64,000 nt of DNA from an uncultured Lachnospiraceae bacterium (GTDB lineage Bacteria; Bacillota; Clostridia; Lachnospirales; Lachnospiraceae). Positions 26,430 to 33,652 of this stretch are shown here, in pieces (positions within the stretch are counted from its first letter, which is position 1; each line of letters begins with the position of its first letter). Location: assembly GCA_910577175.1 (NCBI GenBank), contig CAJTLU010000015.1, forward strand, positions 7,717 through 71,716, written 5' to 3'. A program made the position numbers and the translations under genes. Below the pieces are notes generated by a model. It worked only from the letters and a program-made list of their open reading frames with translations, had not been told where the DNA came from and ran no database searches.

Positions 26430-27023
26430 TCATACCGCACCGTCCGCAGAAGTCTGCTTCCCATGGCAGCATTTTAATTTCATGTGCAGCACATATGCCG
26501 GGGGCAGATTCCGCCAGACCCTTATAATCTTCTGGATATTGAAATAATTTTCAAGAAAAGCTTTCCGCAACAGTGTATACTGAAATGTGGTAAATACGCC
26601 TTCCATTCCGATGGCCTTCTGGGTCTGTGACAATATTCTGTGGGACACCTGTTGCGGAAGAGATGTAAATGGCAGCCCGGAAATGATATAATCCGCATAC
26701 CGAAACCCCTGTTCTCTTAAGAAGCCGCATACATTTCCGGCATCTCCATGGATCAGCACCACTCCCGGCATTCCATGGAACTGTTCCCGCAGTATTTCGT
26801 AAAAACGGTCATTCTGCTCAATCACGATATAAGTCGTGTCCCGCCTTTTTCTTGCTGCCACATCTCTGGTAAATACACCTGTCCCCGCCCCGTATTCTAC
26901 AATGCAGTGCGCTTTATCAAAATCAATAGAAGCCGTCATGGACGCCGCCAGATGTCTGCTGCTGGGAGCAATAGCTCCGATCGTGTCCGGAGCACTGAGG
27001 TATTCTCTTAAAAACTTCCACAT
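26430..27023 (-). CDS. Class I SAM methyltransferase, phospholipid N-methyltransferase type
   Basis: 197 residues. SAM-binding motif I is IVEYGAGTGVFTRDV, followed by the acidic YIVIEQN strand, HGDAGNV and ISGLPFTSLPQ, the last typical of the KsgA-like/PmtA-like group that methylates lipids. The start has GAGGAGGG upstream. As the first gene of the operon with a VTT protein and a VanRS-like pair it may modify membrane lipids in response to an envelope signal (inference). An rRNA-dimethylase-like activity is less likely because the protein is short. Confidence 0.75.
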   Translation of the reverse strand: MWKFLREYLSAPDTIGAIAPSSRHLAASMTASIDFDKAHCIVEYGAGTGVFTRDVAARKRRDTTYIVIEQNDRFYEILREQFHGMPGVVLIHGDAGNVCGFLREQGFRYADYIISGLPFTSLPQQVSHRILSQTQKAIGMEGVFTTFQYTLLRKAFLENYFNIQKIIRVWRNLPPAYVLHMKLKCCHGKQTSADGAV

Positions 27024-27080
27024 AGGATGTCCCTCCTCATATAATGAATTCAGTGTACTATACTGTCATTTGATGATTTC

Positions 27081-27102
27081 AGTATAAAGAGGAAGTATAA
27101 AG
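27081..27102 (-). promoter_or_regulatory. Direct repeat upstream of the methyltransferase operon
   Basis: Two copies of CTTTATACT (minus strand), 13 bp apart (27081-27089, 27094-27102). They may be a response-regulator site or overlapping -10 boxes. Confidence 0.35.
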
Positions 27103-27185
27103 AGAAAACCGTAAGAACTATAAAGATTTCTTTAGATATGGCAGGCCGATGCTCTCGCCTGCCATAAGATTTAAACAGGGAAATA

Positions 27186-27361
27186 TTATGGCAAAAATGC
27201 CCCTATAGGAGCGGCATATACAAATTCCTGCCGCAGATGGGGCAAATTATCCATTTTGTTTCGTTCATTGTCAACGCACTCCTTATTGCTTACATTGTCA
27301 GCCTTTAGCTGTTCCGTTATGCCCCGTGCCTGTTCCATATCCTCTATGAGCCGTTCAAAGC
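27186..27361 (-). pseudogene. Mobile-element remnant including a truncated cysteine-rich KTR protein
   Basis: One minus-strand frame reads ERLIEDMEQARGITEQLKAD and onward to a stop at 27186, like the tail of an integrative-element protein; it begins inside the end of the peptidase gene. In another frame, an ORF at 27203-27268 (MNETKWIICPICGR, then a stop) matches the start of the small cysteine-rich KTR proteins of integrative elements, truncated after about 14 residues. It suggests that an element was inserted or excised here. Confidence 0.5.
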
Positions 27362-28609
27362 GTCCTGTGCCTGCCCTGCGTCGCCCTTAAGCCACAGCAC
27401 CTGCGAGTACATCGTCCGGAAACGCAGGGAAAACAGCTTCATATCATATTCACATTTGCCGTACAGCGGATCCACTCCGTAGAATACACCTTTTTCAAGG
27501 TCATACCCGTTCAGCACGACACAATGCTCACAGTTCTGCCAGTAAAGCTCCTCCCCGTCTACCGTCCAGACCTGGGCTATATACGGCGCCTTCAGCTCTA
27601 TCGTCGTCCACGCCAGCACCGGCGCCTTCTCTACCATGGAAAGCAGCTCTTCAAAGGAAGCGTCCTGCCTGCTTTCTGCAGAAAGCATACTCCCCTGCGC
27701 TTTCAGATAACGGTTTGCAGTATCCGCCACCACCAGAGCATAACATCCGGCAGAAGAAACCGAGTTCCTTGGATTTCCTACAAACGCCTTATTAAAATCA
27801 GTACTACCCCATGCGCCCTTCGGAAGCCATTTGTCCGCCAGAACGCACTTGTCCACAGAATAGCCATAGTAAGAAAGCAGCATGGCAAGGGCAGTCACCT
27901 CACAGCCATGCGGCAGTTCCGGATTCTGTAATATTTCGTTTACATTATGTAAGGTCTGGTTTTTGTTCTGTGCCGCAAAGAGCGCCTCGAAATCCACGTT
28001 CTCCGGCTGCGTCATGGTATAACGGGTTCCCTCGCTGCAATAGTAAAAACGCCCGTCCGTTATCACATACCAGCCGTCTTCAAATACTGCAAACAGCTGG
28101 AAAGACTCCCCCGCTGCCGCATAGCCGAATACCTTCCCCGCCGCATCCGGTGCGCCGTACAGCGGAGTTTCCGCCTGCGCATACAGCGTCACACTGCCAT
28201 TCAGCTTCTTTGCGTCTGCCCACCAGCCCTCCTTCCCGTTGACCGGGCTTACCGTAATGTCCTGCCGCAGATTCCCTGCCTGCGCCATGCCCGGCACATC
28301 GCCCTCTCCGGGAAGCATCTCCTCGGTTCCGGGATCTGTCCACAGACCAGCAAACCAGCTCTCATACTCGGCAATGCCCGACGGTCCGAAATAGGTCACT
28401 GTCTTTTCTCCGGCTTCCTTCTCACGCCTTGCCGCCTCTCTTTCCTCCCGCCATTCTGTAAACTGTGCCTTAATCTGTGCAAGCGTACCGTTTCTGTCTA
28501 ACAGTGTCATCGTAAGAATAAACAGCACAAGCAGAGCCGCCACAAAAAAAATCCAGAAAAATACCGGAAGAATACCGTCCTGGTTTTCCTTTTTCACAGA
28601 TTTATTCAT
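27344..28609 (-). CDS. Exported C39-like (Peptidase_C39_2) cysteine peptidase
   Basis: 421 residues. An N-terminal membrane anchor (about 16-38) is followed by a charged helix, a linker with an SH3-like segment (about 130-200) and a C-terminal papain-like domain. Candidate catalytic residues are Cys in LPHGCEVTALAM and His in CEHCVVLNGYD, as in the C39_2 group. AAAGGAG precedes the ATG by 5 nt. It probably processes a surface peptide or the cell wall. The end of the gene abuts a mobile-element remnant and may have been altered by it. Confidence 0.8.
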   Translation of the reverse strand: MNKSVKKENQDGILPVFFWIFFVAALLVLFILTMTLLDRNGTLAQIKAQFTEWREEREAARREKEAGEKTVTYFGPSGIAEYESWFAGLWTDPGTEEMLPGEGDVPGMAQAGNLRQDITVSPVNGKEGWWADAKKLNGSVTLYAQAETPLYGAPDAAGKVFGYAAAGESFQLFAVFEDGWYVITDGRFYYCSEGTRYTMTQPENVDFEALFAAQNKNQTLHNVNEILQNPELPHGCEVTALAMLLSYYGYSVDKCVLADKWLPKGAWGSTDFNKAFVGNPRNSVSSAGCYALVVADTANRYLKAQGSMLSAESRQDASFEELLSMVEKAPVLAWTTIELKAPYIAQVWTVDGEELYWQNCEHCVVLNGYDLEKGVFYGVDPLYGKCEYDMKLFSLRFRTMYSQVLWLKGDAGQAQDALNGS

Positions 28610-28840
28610 AACGGCTCCTTTCCGGCAGCCACCTGTCTATTAGCGTCCGCAGCTGCGCATTTTTTCTGATAAAAGCTTTCTTCTATTATATCATTTTTTC
28701 AGAGCTTTTCAACCGGAGAAACGGATAAATCCAGCGCGCCCCAATCTGGTAAATACTAGAAGGGGAAAGTTAAGCAGAATTTAATAGAATTATGTGTGTG
28801 TTTGTGGTAGAATAATGATTTAAACAATGGGAGGTATCAC

Positions 28841-29830
28841 ATGACGCCTGATTCAAATGATACAAATGCTTTTTCTCTTTCCATGCTGCAGCAGGTAATC
28901 GATTATATTGAAAAAAATCTTTTCGAGGAACTGACGCCTGCTATGATTGCCGCACATTTTTATATTAGCGTTTCAACGCTTTCTTCTCTTTTTAAAATCG
29001 TCTGTGGAATGACAATCATGGAATATATCCGCAACAGACGTCTTACTCTTGCGGCAGAGGAATTATCCATATCAAATATTCCTATCATAGAACTGGCTTA
29101 CAAATATGGTTATGAAACCCCGGAAGCTTTCACCAAAGCCTTTTCCAGATTTCATGGTTTCTCTCCTAGTTTTATCCGACGTGATTTTCCTGTCTCAAAG
29201 CTTTTTTTGCCTTTGCAGATTACAGTTACAATCCAGGGCGGATGGAATACCATGGAACTGACAAAATCAAATTGTGCAGGACAAGACCAATCTCTCCTTT
29301 TCGATTATAATACCTTTATCAGAGAGAAAGGAGGAAAACAGATAACGCATCAAAACCTTACCTATCAGGTTGACACAAGTAAGATGCAGTATAAGCAGGA
29401 ATGGACGATACTCTGTTCTTTAGCGGAGAATCTGTTAAAGAATCATATTCCATTTAAAATTGACGGAGCAACAATGCTTTTTGCACACGGCTTGGAAGTT
29501 CCGCCGGATAAAATTTGTCTGACGTTTAAATGGAACGACGCGGAAGTCGTCAGGAATTTCTTCCACTATGACATGGAGCCGGAGCATACCGAAGACAGAT
29601 TCAAGTATATGGATGTCATGTACAAAGAAATGAAAGTCAGATGCATGTTTTATGGCAATTGTCCCGGAGACGATTCGGACGAATTTCTCTACAAAAATAC
29701 GGATTTAGTCCAAATCAATACTCTTTTGATTCCTGTGCAGTCCTTGGAGTTTTATTATGAAAATGCTGAGAAAAATTCAGCGCACTACAAAATGGTAAAG
29801 GAATGGTTGAGAAAACATGAGAGACTATAG
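28841..29830 (+). CDS. AraC-family regulator with N-terminal HTH
   Basis: 329 residues. Unlike most AraC proteins the double HTH is at the N-terminus (about 10-115: LTPAMIAAHFYISVSTLSSL and IPIIELAYKYGYETPEAF, FHGFSPS). The rest is a large effector domain with no family I can name with certainty. GGGAGG precedes the ATG by 6 nt. The gene overlaps the downstream methyltransferase by 14 bp, so the two form a unit. A TAGAAT box (near 28809) may be the -10. Confidence 0.85.
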   Translation: MTPDSNDTNAFSLSMLQQVIDYIEKNLFEELTPAMIAAHFYISVSTLSSLFKIVCGMTIMEYIRNRRLTLAAEELSISNIPIIELAYKYGYETPEAFTKAFSRFHGFSPSFIRRDFPVSKLFLPLQITVTIQGGWNTMELTKSNCAGQDQSLLFDYNTFIREKGGKQITHQNLTYQVDTSKMQYKQEWTILCSLAENLLKNHIPFKIDGATMLFAHGLEVPPDKICLTFKWNDAEVVRNFFHYDMEPEHTEDRFKYMDVMYKEMKVRCMFYGNCPGDDSDEFLYKNTDLVQINTLLIPVQSLEFYYENAEKNSAHYKMVKEWLRKHERL

Positions 29831-30566
29831 TGTTCAGAACAAAAAGGCGTGGGAATATTCTGCTTACGAATTTTGGACGAAACATGAAACCCCGTCCGAA
29901 AGAGCCAGAAAAGATATGGAAAATCCTTTAAGCGCACTCAAATGGCATGCCAGCTACTTTGACAACTGTACGGATGTCCGAATTGCAAACATATGTGGTT
30001 CCTGTGGAAAAAGGGCAATTCCATTAGCGCTTTTGGGAGCAGAGGTATCTATTTTTGATATTTCAGAGGATAATCGAAAATATGCACTAGAGACAGCGGC
30101 GGCAGCCAATGTGAACATCAATTATGAGGTGTGTGATGTTTTAGATATTGATACAAAAAAATACGGTAATTATTTCGACGTAGTATTCATGGAAGGCGGC
30201 ATATTGCACTACTTTCACGATATCAATGAATTTATGAATGTCATGTACTCTTTGCTAAAACAAAACGGAACAATGATATGCAGCGATTTTCATCCATTTA
30301 CAAAAATCAAAGATATTTTAAATCTCGAGCAGCCTTCCATGAGTTATTTTTCAACAGACATTTTTGAAGGTGAAATGGCACACGCACGTTTCTTTGAAGA
30401 AGAAATCAGAAGCCAAATGCCGAAATGCCTTTACAGAAAATATACGATAAGTGAAATCATCAATTCTGTCATAAGCTGTGGCTTCACGTTAAAAAAGTTT
30501 GATGAACACCCTGCATGGACAAATGATAAACTCCCGGGAGAATTCACGGTAGTAGCAACAAAATAA
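29817..30566 (+). CDS. SAM-dependent methyltransferase
   Basis: 249 residues with a class I fold. Motif I is degenerate: RIANICGSCGKRAIPLALLG in place of the usual E/DxGxGxG. Further on are the acidic VSIFDISEDN strand, YEVCDVLDID and VVFMEGGILHYF. Several Lachnospiraceae-type methyltransferases beside AraC proteins have this form; the substrate is unknown. It overlaps the AraC gene by 14 bp. A 20-bp-arm imperfect hairpin lies after the stop (30637-30712). Confidence 0.8.
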   Translation: MRDYSVQNKKAWEYSAYEFWTKHETPSERARKDMENPLSALKWHASYFDNCTDVRIANICGSCGKRAIPLALLGAEVSIFDISEDNRKYALETAAAANVNINYEVCDVLDIDTKKYGNYFDVVFMEGGILHYFHDINEFMNVMYSLLKQNGTMICSDFHPFTKIKDILNLEQPSMSYFSTDIFEGEMAHARFFEEEIRSQMPKCLYRKYTISEIINSVISCGFTLKKFDEHPAWTNDKLPGEFTVVATK

Positions 30567-30636
30567 ATCCCTTCTTCCCTAGGACTCCGTACCGCTGCCG
30601 GAATAAAAACCGTATCCTTCCCGGCACACGGCAAGA

Positions 30637-30712
30637 CCCGGATAGGACGTATTCTTCTGCCAGGAAGCCGCCGGATTCCCGAAAGCTCCGCCAAAGAACG
30701 CATCCTATCCGG
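30637..30712. repeat. Imperfect long hairpin after the methyltransferase gene
   Basis: CCCGGATAGGA-type arm near 30639 pairs with TCCTATCCGGG near 30702-30712, with further AAGAA/TTCTT pairing inside. There is no T-run, so it is not a classic terminator. Nothing coding is seen between 30567 and 30746. Confidence 0.5.
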
Positions 30713-30746
30713 GCCCGTGTTATTTCCCATATGGATATAGAACGAA

Positions 30747-30932
30747 TTTCACAGGATTTTATTTGAAACCTATCGTCTTGAAAGTATAGAATCCTGTTGG
30801 AACGCTTTATCTGCGGCAATGCAGCTCTTTACAGACGCGATGCGGGAAGTATGCGATTCGCTTGCCTATGAAGTTCCCTTGGATACAGAAAAGGTGAAAC
30901 GCCATATTGAAACTTTACGGCATCTCACATGA
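30747..30932 (+). pseudogene. C-terminal remnant of a nucleotidyltransferase-like gene
   Basis: A 61-codon open frame without a start codon, ending in TGA at 30930-30932. It reads LESIESCWNALSAAMQLFTD, AMREVCDSLAYEVPLDTEK and ends in HIETLRHLT. This pattern resembles the C-terminal helices of aminoglycoside 6-adenylyltransferase-type proteins (LF...VA..LGY.YP....v..yi). The assignment is by eye and uncertain. Confidence 0.4.
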
Positions 30933-30967
30933 ACTGAACACGGAAATGAAAATAAAGAAAACAAAAA

Positions 30968-30992
30968 GACTGTTGCATCAACTGCGACAGTC
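30968..30992 (-). terminator. Terminator of tRNA-Gln
   Basis: On the minus strand GACTGT pairs with ACAGTC, followed by TTTTTG. It lies 8 bp after the tRNA. Confidence 0.75.
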
Positions 30993-31000
30993 TCTTTTCG

Positions 31001-31072
31001 CTGGGGTACAAGGATTCGAACCTTGAGATGACGGAGTCAGAGTCCGTTGCCTTACCGTTTGGCGATACCCCA
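31001..31072 (-). tRNA. tRNA-Gln (anticodon CTG)
   Basis: A 72-nt cloverleaf. Acceptor TGGGGTA/TACCCCA with discriminator G, D arm, anticodon stem ACGGA/TCCGT with loop CTCTGAC (anticodon CTG), and T arm with GTTCGAATC. The CCA end is not encoded. Its own promoter is at 31112-31140. Confidence 0.93.
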
Positions 31073-31111
31073 GAATCTTATTGCTTGGCACTTATTACAG
31101 CCACGAGTGAT

Positions 31112-31140
31112 ATTATAACCGATTCTCCAAAAAAATGCAA
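31112..31140 (-). promoter_or_regulatory. Promoter of tRNA-Gln
   Basis: Minus strand TTGCAT (31135-31140), 17 bp, TATAAT (31112-31117). Confidence 0.75.
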
Positions 31141-31175
31141 GTATTTTTTTTACTTTTTTGAAAAAAAGTTACGAT

Positions 31176-31949
31176 TCACAGCCGGTTTACGATTAATACG
31201 GCGGCGCCCAGTACGAGCAGTATGATTCCAGTCACGCGGTTTAACGTAACCGGCTTTGCCTTGTTTGCAATTTTAGCGGCAATACGCGCCCATATAAGGG
31301 TAAAAATAACACAATAGGCAAGACACAAAAGGTCCGGCGTCCCTCCAATGGCAAAGTGACTGCATGCTCCGGTAAACGCGGTAAAGGTCATAATAAACAC
31401 GCTGGTTCCTACTGCGGTTTTCAGCTCGTAGCCGAGTACGGTCGTCAGAATCAAAAGCATCATCATACCGCCCCCTGCGCCGATAAAGCCGCAGATAAAT
31501 CCGACCAACATACCGCAGAGCACCGACTGCAGCAGCCGCTTTTTTGCGGATACCTCCGCCATCTTTTCCTTTGTAGTCACGACCGGCTTTACAATAAATT
31601 TAACGCCGAGAAGCATCGTCATTATGACCGAAAAGCTTCCCATTGCCGTATTCGGCACCAGGCTTGCAACATAACTGCCAACCAGGGTAAATGCAAGCAC
31701 TGACACCATCATCGTAACACCGTTCCGGATATCCAGATTCTTATTCTTTCCGTAGGTATACGCACTGACGGCACTTGCCAGAACGTCGCTGGCAAGCGCT
31801 ATTCCTACCGCCTCGTATGCCTCCATCTTCAAAAAAGCTACTAACACAGGCGTAATCACCGCTGCCGCACTCATACCGGCAAACCCGGTGCCAAGTCCTG
31901 CGCCGGCTCCCGCAAGCAGACAGACAAAAAGCTTAAAAAGTTCATACAT
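31176..31949 (-). CDS. TauE/SafE-family sulfite/organic-anion exporter
   Basis: 257 residues and about eight hydrophobic helices in two similar halves. Family landmarks are AGAGAGLGTGFAGMSAAAVITP at the N-terminus and GFICGFIGAGGGMMML in the second half. The start at 31949 has AAGGAGG 7 nt upstream. Proteins of this family export sulfite, sulfoacetate or other small anions. A hairpin of GTGAAA/TTTCAC lies right before the ribosome site. The promoter at 32014-32042 is divergent from that of the gene at 32245. Confidence 0.85.
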   Translation of the reverse strand: MYELFKLFVCLLAGAGAGLGTGFAGMSAAAVITPVLVAFLKMEAYEAVGIALASDVLASAVSAYTYGKNKNLDIRNGVTMMVSVLAFTLVGSYVASLVPNTAMGSFSVIMTMLLGVKFIVKPVVTTKEKMAEVSAKKRLLQSVLCGMLVGFICGFIGAGGGMMMLLILTTVLGYELKTAVGTSVFIMTFTAFTGACSHFAIGGTPDLLCLAYCVIFTLIWARIAAKIANKAKPVTLNRVTGIILLVLGAAVLIVNRL

Positions 31950-32013
31950 CGTAATTCCTCCTTGTGAAACAGAGTATTTCACCATTTCACCACTTCACTG
32001 GTTCTCTTCCATT

Positions 32014-32042
32014 ATCTTACATTTACCTCTCTGCCCTGTCAA
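32014..32042 (-). promoter_or_regulatory. Promoter of the TauE/SafE gene
   Basis: Minus strand TTGACA (32037-32042), 17 bp, TAAGAT (32014-32019). Confidence 0.65.
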
Positions 32043-32096
32043 TAAACTGCCAATTAAATATCTATGAAAAAATATCAAAAAACAACTCCTTTTTTC

Positions 32097-32125
32097 TTGC
32101 AAATTGCTCTCTCCTGTGCTATACT
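32097..32125 (+). promoter_or_regulatory. Promoter of the unknown gene at 32245
   Basis: TTGCAA (32097-32102), 17 bp, TATACT (32120-32125). It gives a leader of about 115 nt. Confidence 0.7.
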
Positions 32126-32244
32126 ATGGACAGGGGTTCATAACAGACTCCTTGCGGTAGGAATACCGCATTGCGCGGAAACGGGGATGGCACCCATAAG
32201 AAAAAACGGCATACCGCAAACTTCTGTAAAGGGGGACGACACCC
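32126..32244 (+). promoter_or_regulatory. Structured leader with two alternative pairings
   Basis: TTGCGGTA (about 32148) can form a perfect hairpin with TACCGCA right after a GGAA tetraloop. Alternatively it can pair over 8 bp with TACCGCAA about 60 nt downstream, extended by ACAGA/TCTGT. The two pairings exclude each other. A GGGATGGCACCC hairpin lies between, and the G-run of the ribosome site (AAGGGGG) can pair with CACCC. It does not match a riboswitch class I know. Confidence 0.5.
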
Positions 32245-33561
32245 ATGACAAAAAACGTGACAGTAACAGATGAATATGGAACATATGTCGGCACTACTTA
32301 CCCGAAACGGGCAAAGGGGCTGGTAAAGAATGGACGGGCGCTTTTCGTGGATGACTGTACCATTCGTTTGTCTGCAAAAGCAGAACCGTCCGAGCATAGA
32401 TCGGAGGTAAAACAAATGAATTACATCTATTATAATTCACGGGAATGGTCTTTCGGACAATCAGGACAGGCTGAACGCTGCTTCATTAATGATTTCGATA
32501 ACAGTTTGGTAGAAGGCATGCTGCTTGGCGGCTGGAATGTCGGTTTTGCAAAAGCTGCTTCTAAACACTATCTGCTCACGCAGGATACGGAATACTGTTT
32601 TGTATTCTGGCTGAACGGCGGTGAAAATGACAAGGGAAGCGAAGTCTGCCAGCTGCAAATTATTTTTTCCCAAAATCAGAACGACTGCTACATTTATAAG
32701 CTCAACCGCAACTATATCCGCCCTCTGTTGCATTCGCAGGGCTGGGAGCTGTATTCTATCCCGTTCCGGACCCCGGATATGTCGGCTCTTCTGGCTGACA
32801 GCATACCGAAAACAGCCGGCACTGTCGTTGCAGTAGATACACAGTTTGCTTTTGTGGCAGGCGCCGCGCCGATGGCAGTAAAGCCTGCAAAGGAGCCGGA
32901 CTTCTACAAGGATTGGAAGGACGAGCCGGATGAGTTTGCCGAATGGCGGCCGCAGCGTCACAACATCGTATTTGAAGACGGCTGGCCTTCCATCAATATG
33001 TACGGTGGCAATCAATACTCTACCGAAGCACTCCGCAAGCGGAGGGATTCGTTTGAAGCCGCAGCCAGAAAGGCTCACGGCTCCGGAAAAGCAGCTGCAT
33101 CCCCGGAACAAGGCTTTCATTTTACGGGTCCTGCCCCGGACATGTGGGACGATGAACTATCGGAGCGCGTAGCGGAATGCGCCGACCGGATTTCAGATAT
33201 CAGAGACCGTTATCAGGAAATCGAAGAGCGCTATGACGATGCACAGTCGCGCTATGACGAACTGCTGCAGAATTCTCATGTAACCGCAGAGCTAAAAGAA
33301 AGGGCAACAGACTTTCTGAAGAGCAGATTTTCCGCACTCACCGCAGAGCTTGCCGGGATTTCCGCACTACTGTCCACCGCTGACGAAGAAATAGAAAAGG
33401 CGCTCAACGGTTCTCGGAAGGAGCTTGGGCAGGGCAGACTGGATGCGCTGGAAAACCTTGCCGACTCACTGGAAGGACGGTGTGACGCGATGGAGGACAG
33501 CAGCTTGGAAAGTCTTGAGGATTTTCTGGACAATCTTGAAAGTGAGTCCGAAGAAGACTAA
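32245..33561 (+). CDS. Protein of unknown function with basic N-terminal motif and coiled-coil C-terminus
   Basis: 438 residues. The first 42 residues form a compact basic module (VTDEYGTYVGTTYPKRAKG, then LVKNGRALFVDD) that faintly recalls AbrB-type DNA-binding hairpins. Residues about 58-210 form a beta-rich middle domain with several aromatic residues, ending around AVDTQFAFVAGAA. Residues about 300-438 are an acidic, heptad-like coiled coil (RYQEIEERYDDAQSRYDELL; the tail is SESEED). No signal peptide or membrane helix is seen, so it is cytoplasmic. The ATG follows a G-rich ribosome site in the structured leader. The function is unknown; the leader suggests tight post-transcriptional control. 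Confidence 0.75.
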   Translation: MTKNVTVTDEYGTYVGTTYPKRAKGLVKNGRALFVDDCTIRLSAKAEPSEHRSEVKQMNYIYYNSREWSFGQSGQAERCFINDFDNSLVEGMLLGGWNVGFAKAASKHYLLTQDTEYCFVFWLNGGENDKGSEVCQLQIIFSQNQNDCYIYKLNRNYIRPLLHSQGWELYSIPFRTPDMSALLADSIPKTAGTVVAVDTQFAFVAGAAPMAVKPAKEPDFYKDWKDEPDEFAEWRPQRHNIVFEDGWPSINMYGGNQYSTEALRKRRDSFEAAARKAHGSGKAAASPEQGFHFTGPAPDMWDDELSERVAECADRISDIRDRYQEIEERYDDAQSRYDELLQNSHVTAELKERATDFLKSRFSALTAELAGISALLSTADEEIEKALNGSRKELGQGRLDALENLADSLEGRCDAMEDSSLESLEDFLDNLESESEED

Positions 33562-33652
33562 TTTCCATTTGTGGATTTTTAAATTTATTGTTTTATCATT
33601 GAAAGGAGGGAGCCACGCCCAAGGCTCCCTTCTCTTTTTCCTTTTCTTCCCT

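Noticed and set aside
24024..27023. A true vancomycin-resistance cluster
   Set aside because: Only VanRS-like regulators are present; there are no ligase, dehydrogenase or dipeptidase genes.
32126..32244. Fluoride (crcB) riboswitch in the 32245 leader
   Set aside because: A GGGGATGG stretch is present, but the remaining conserved segments and their spacing do not fit.
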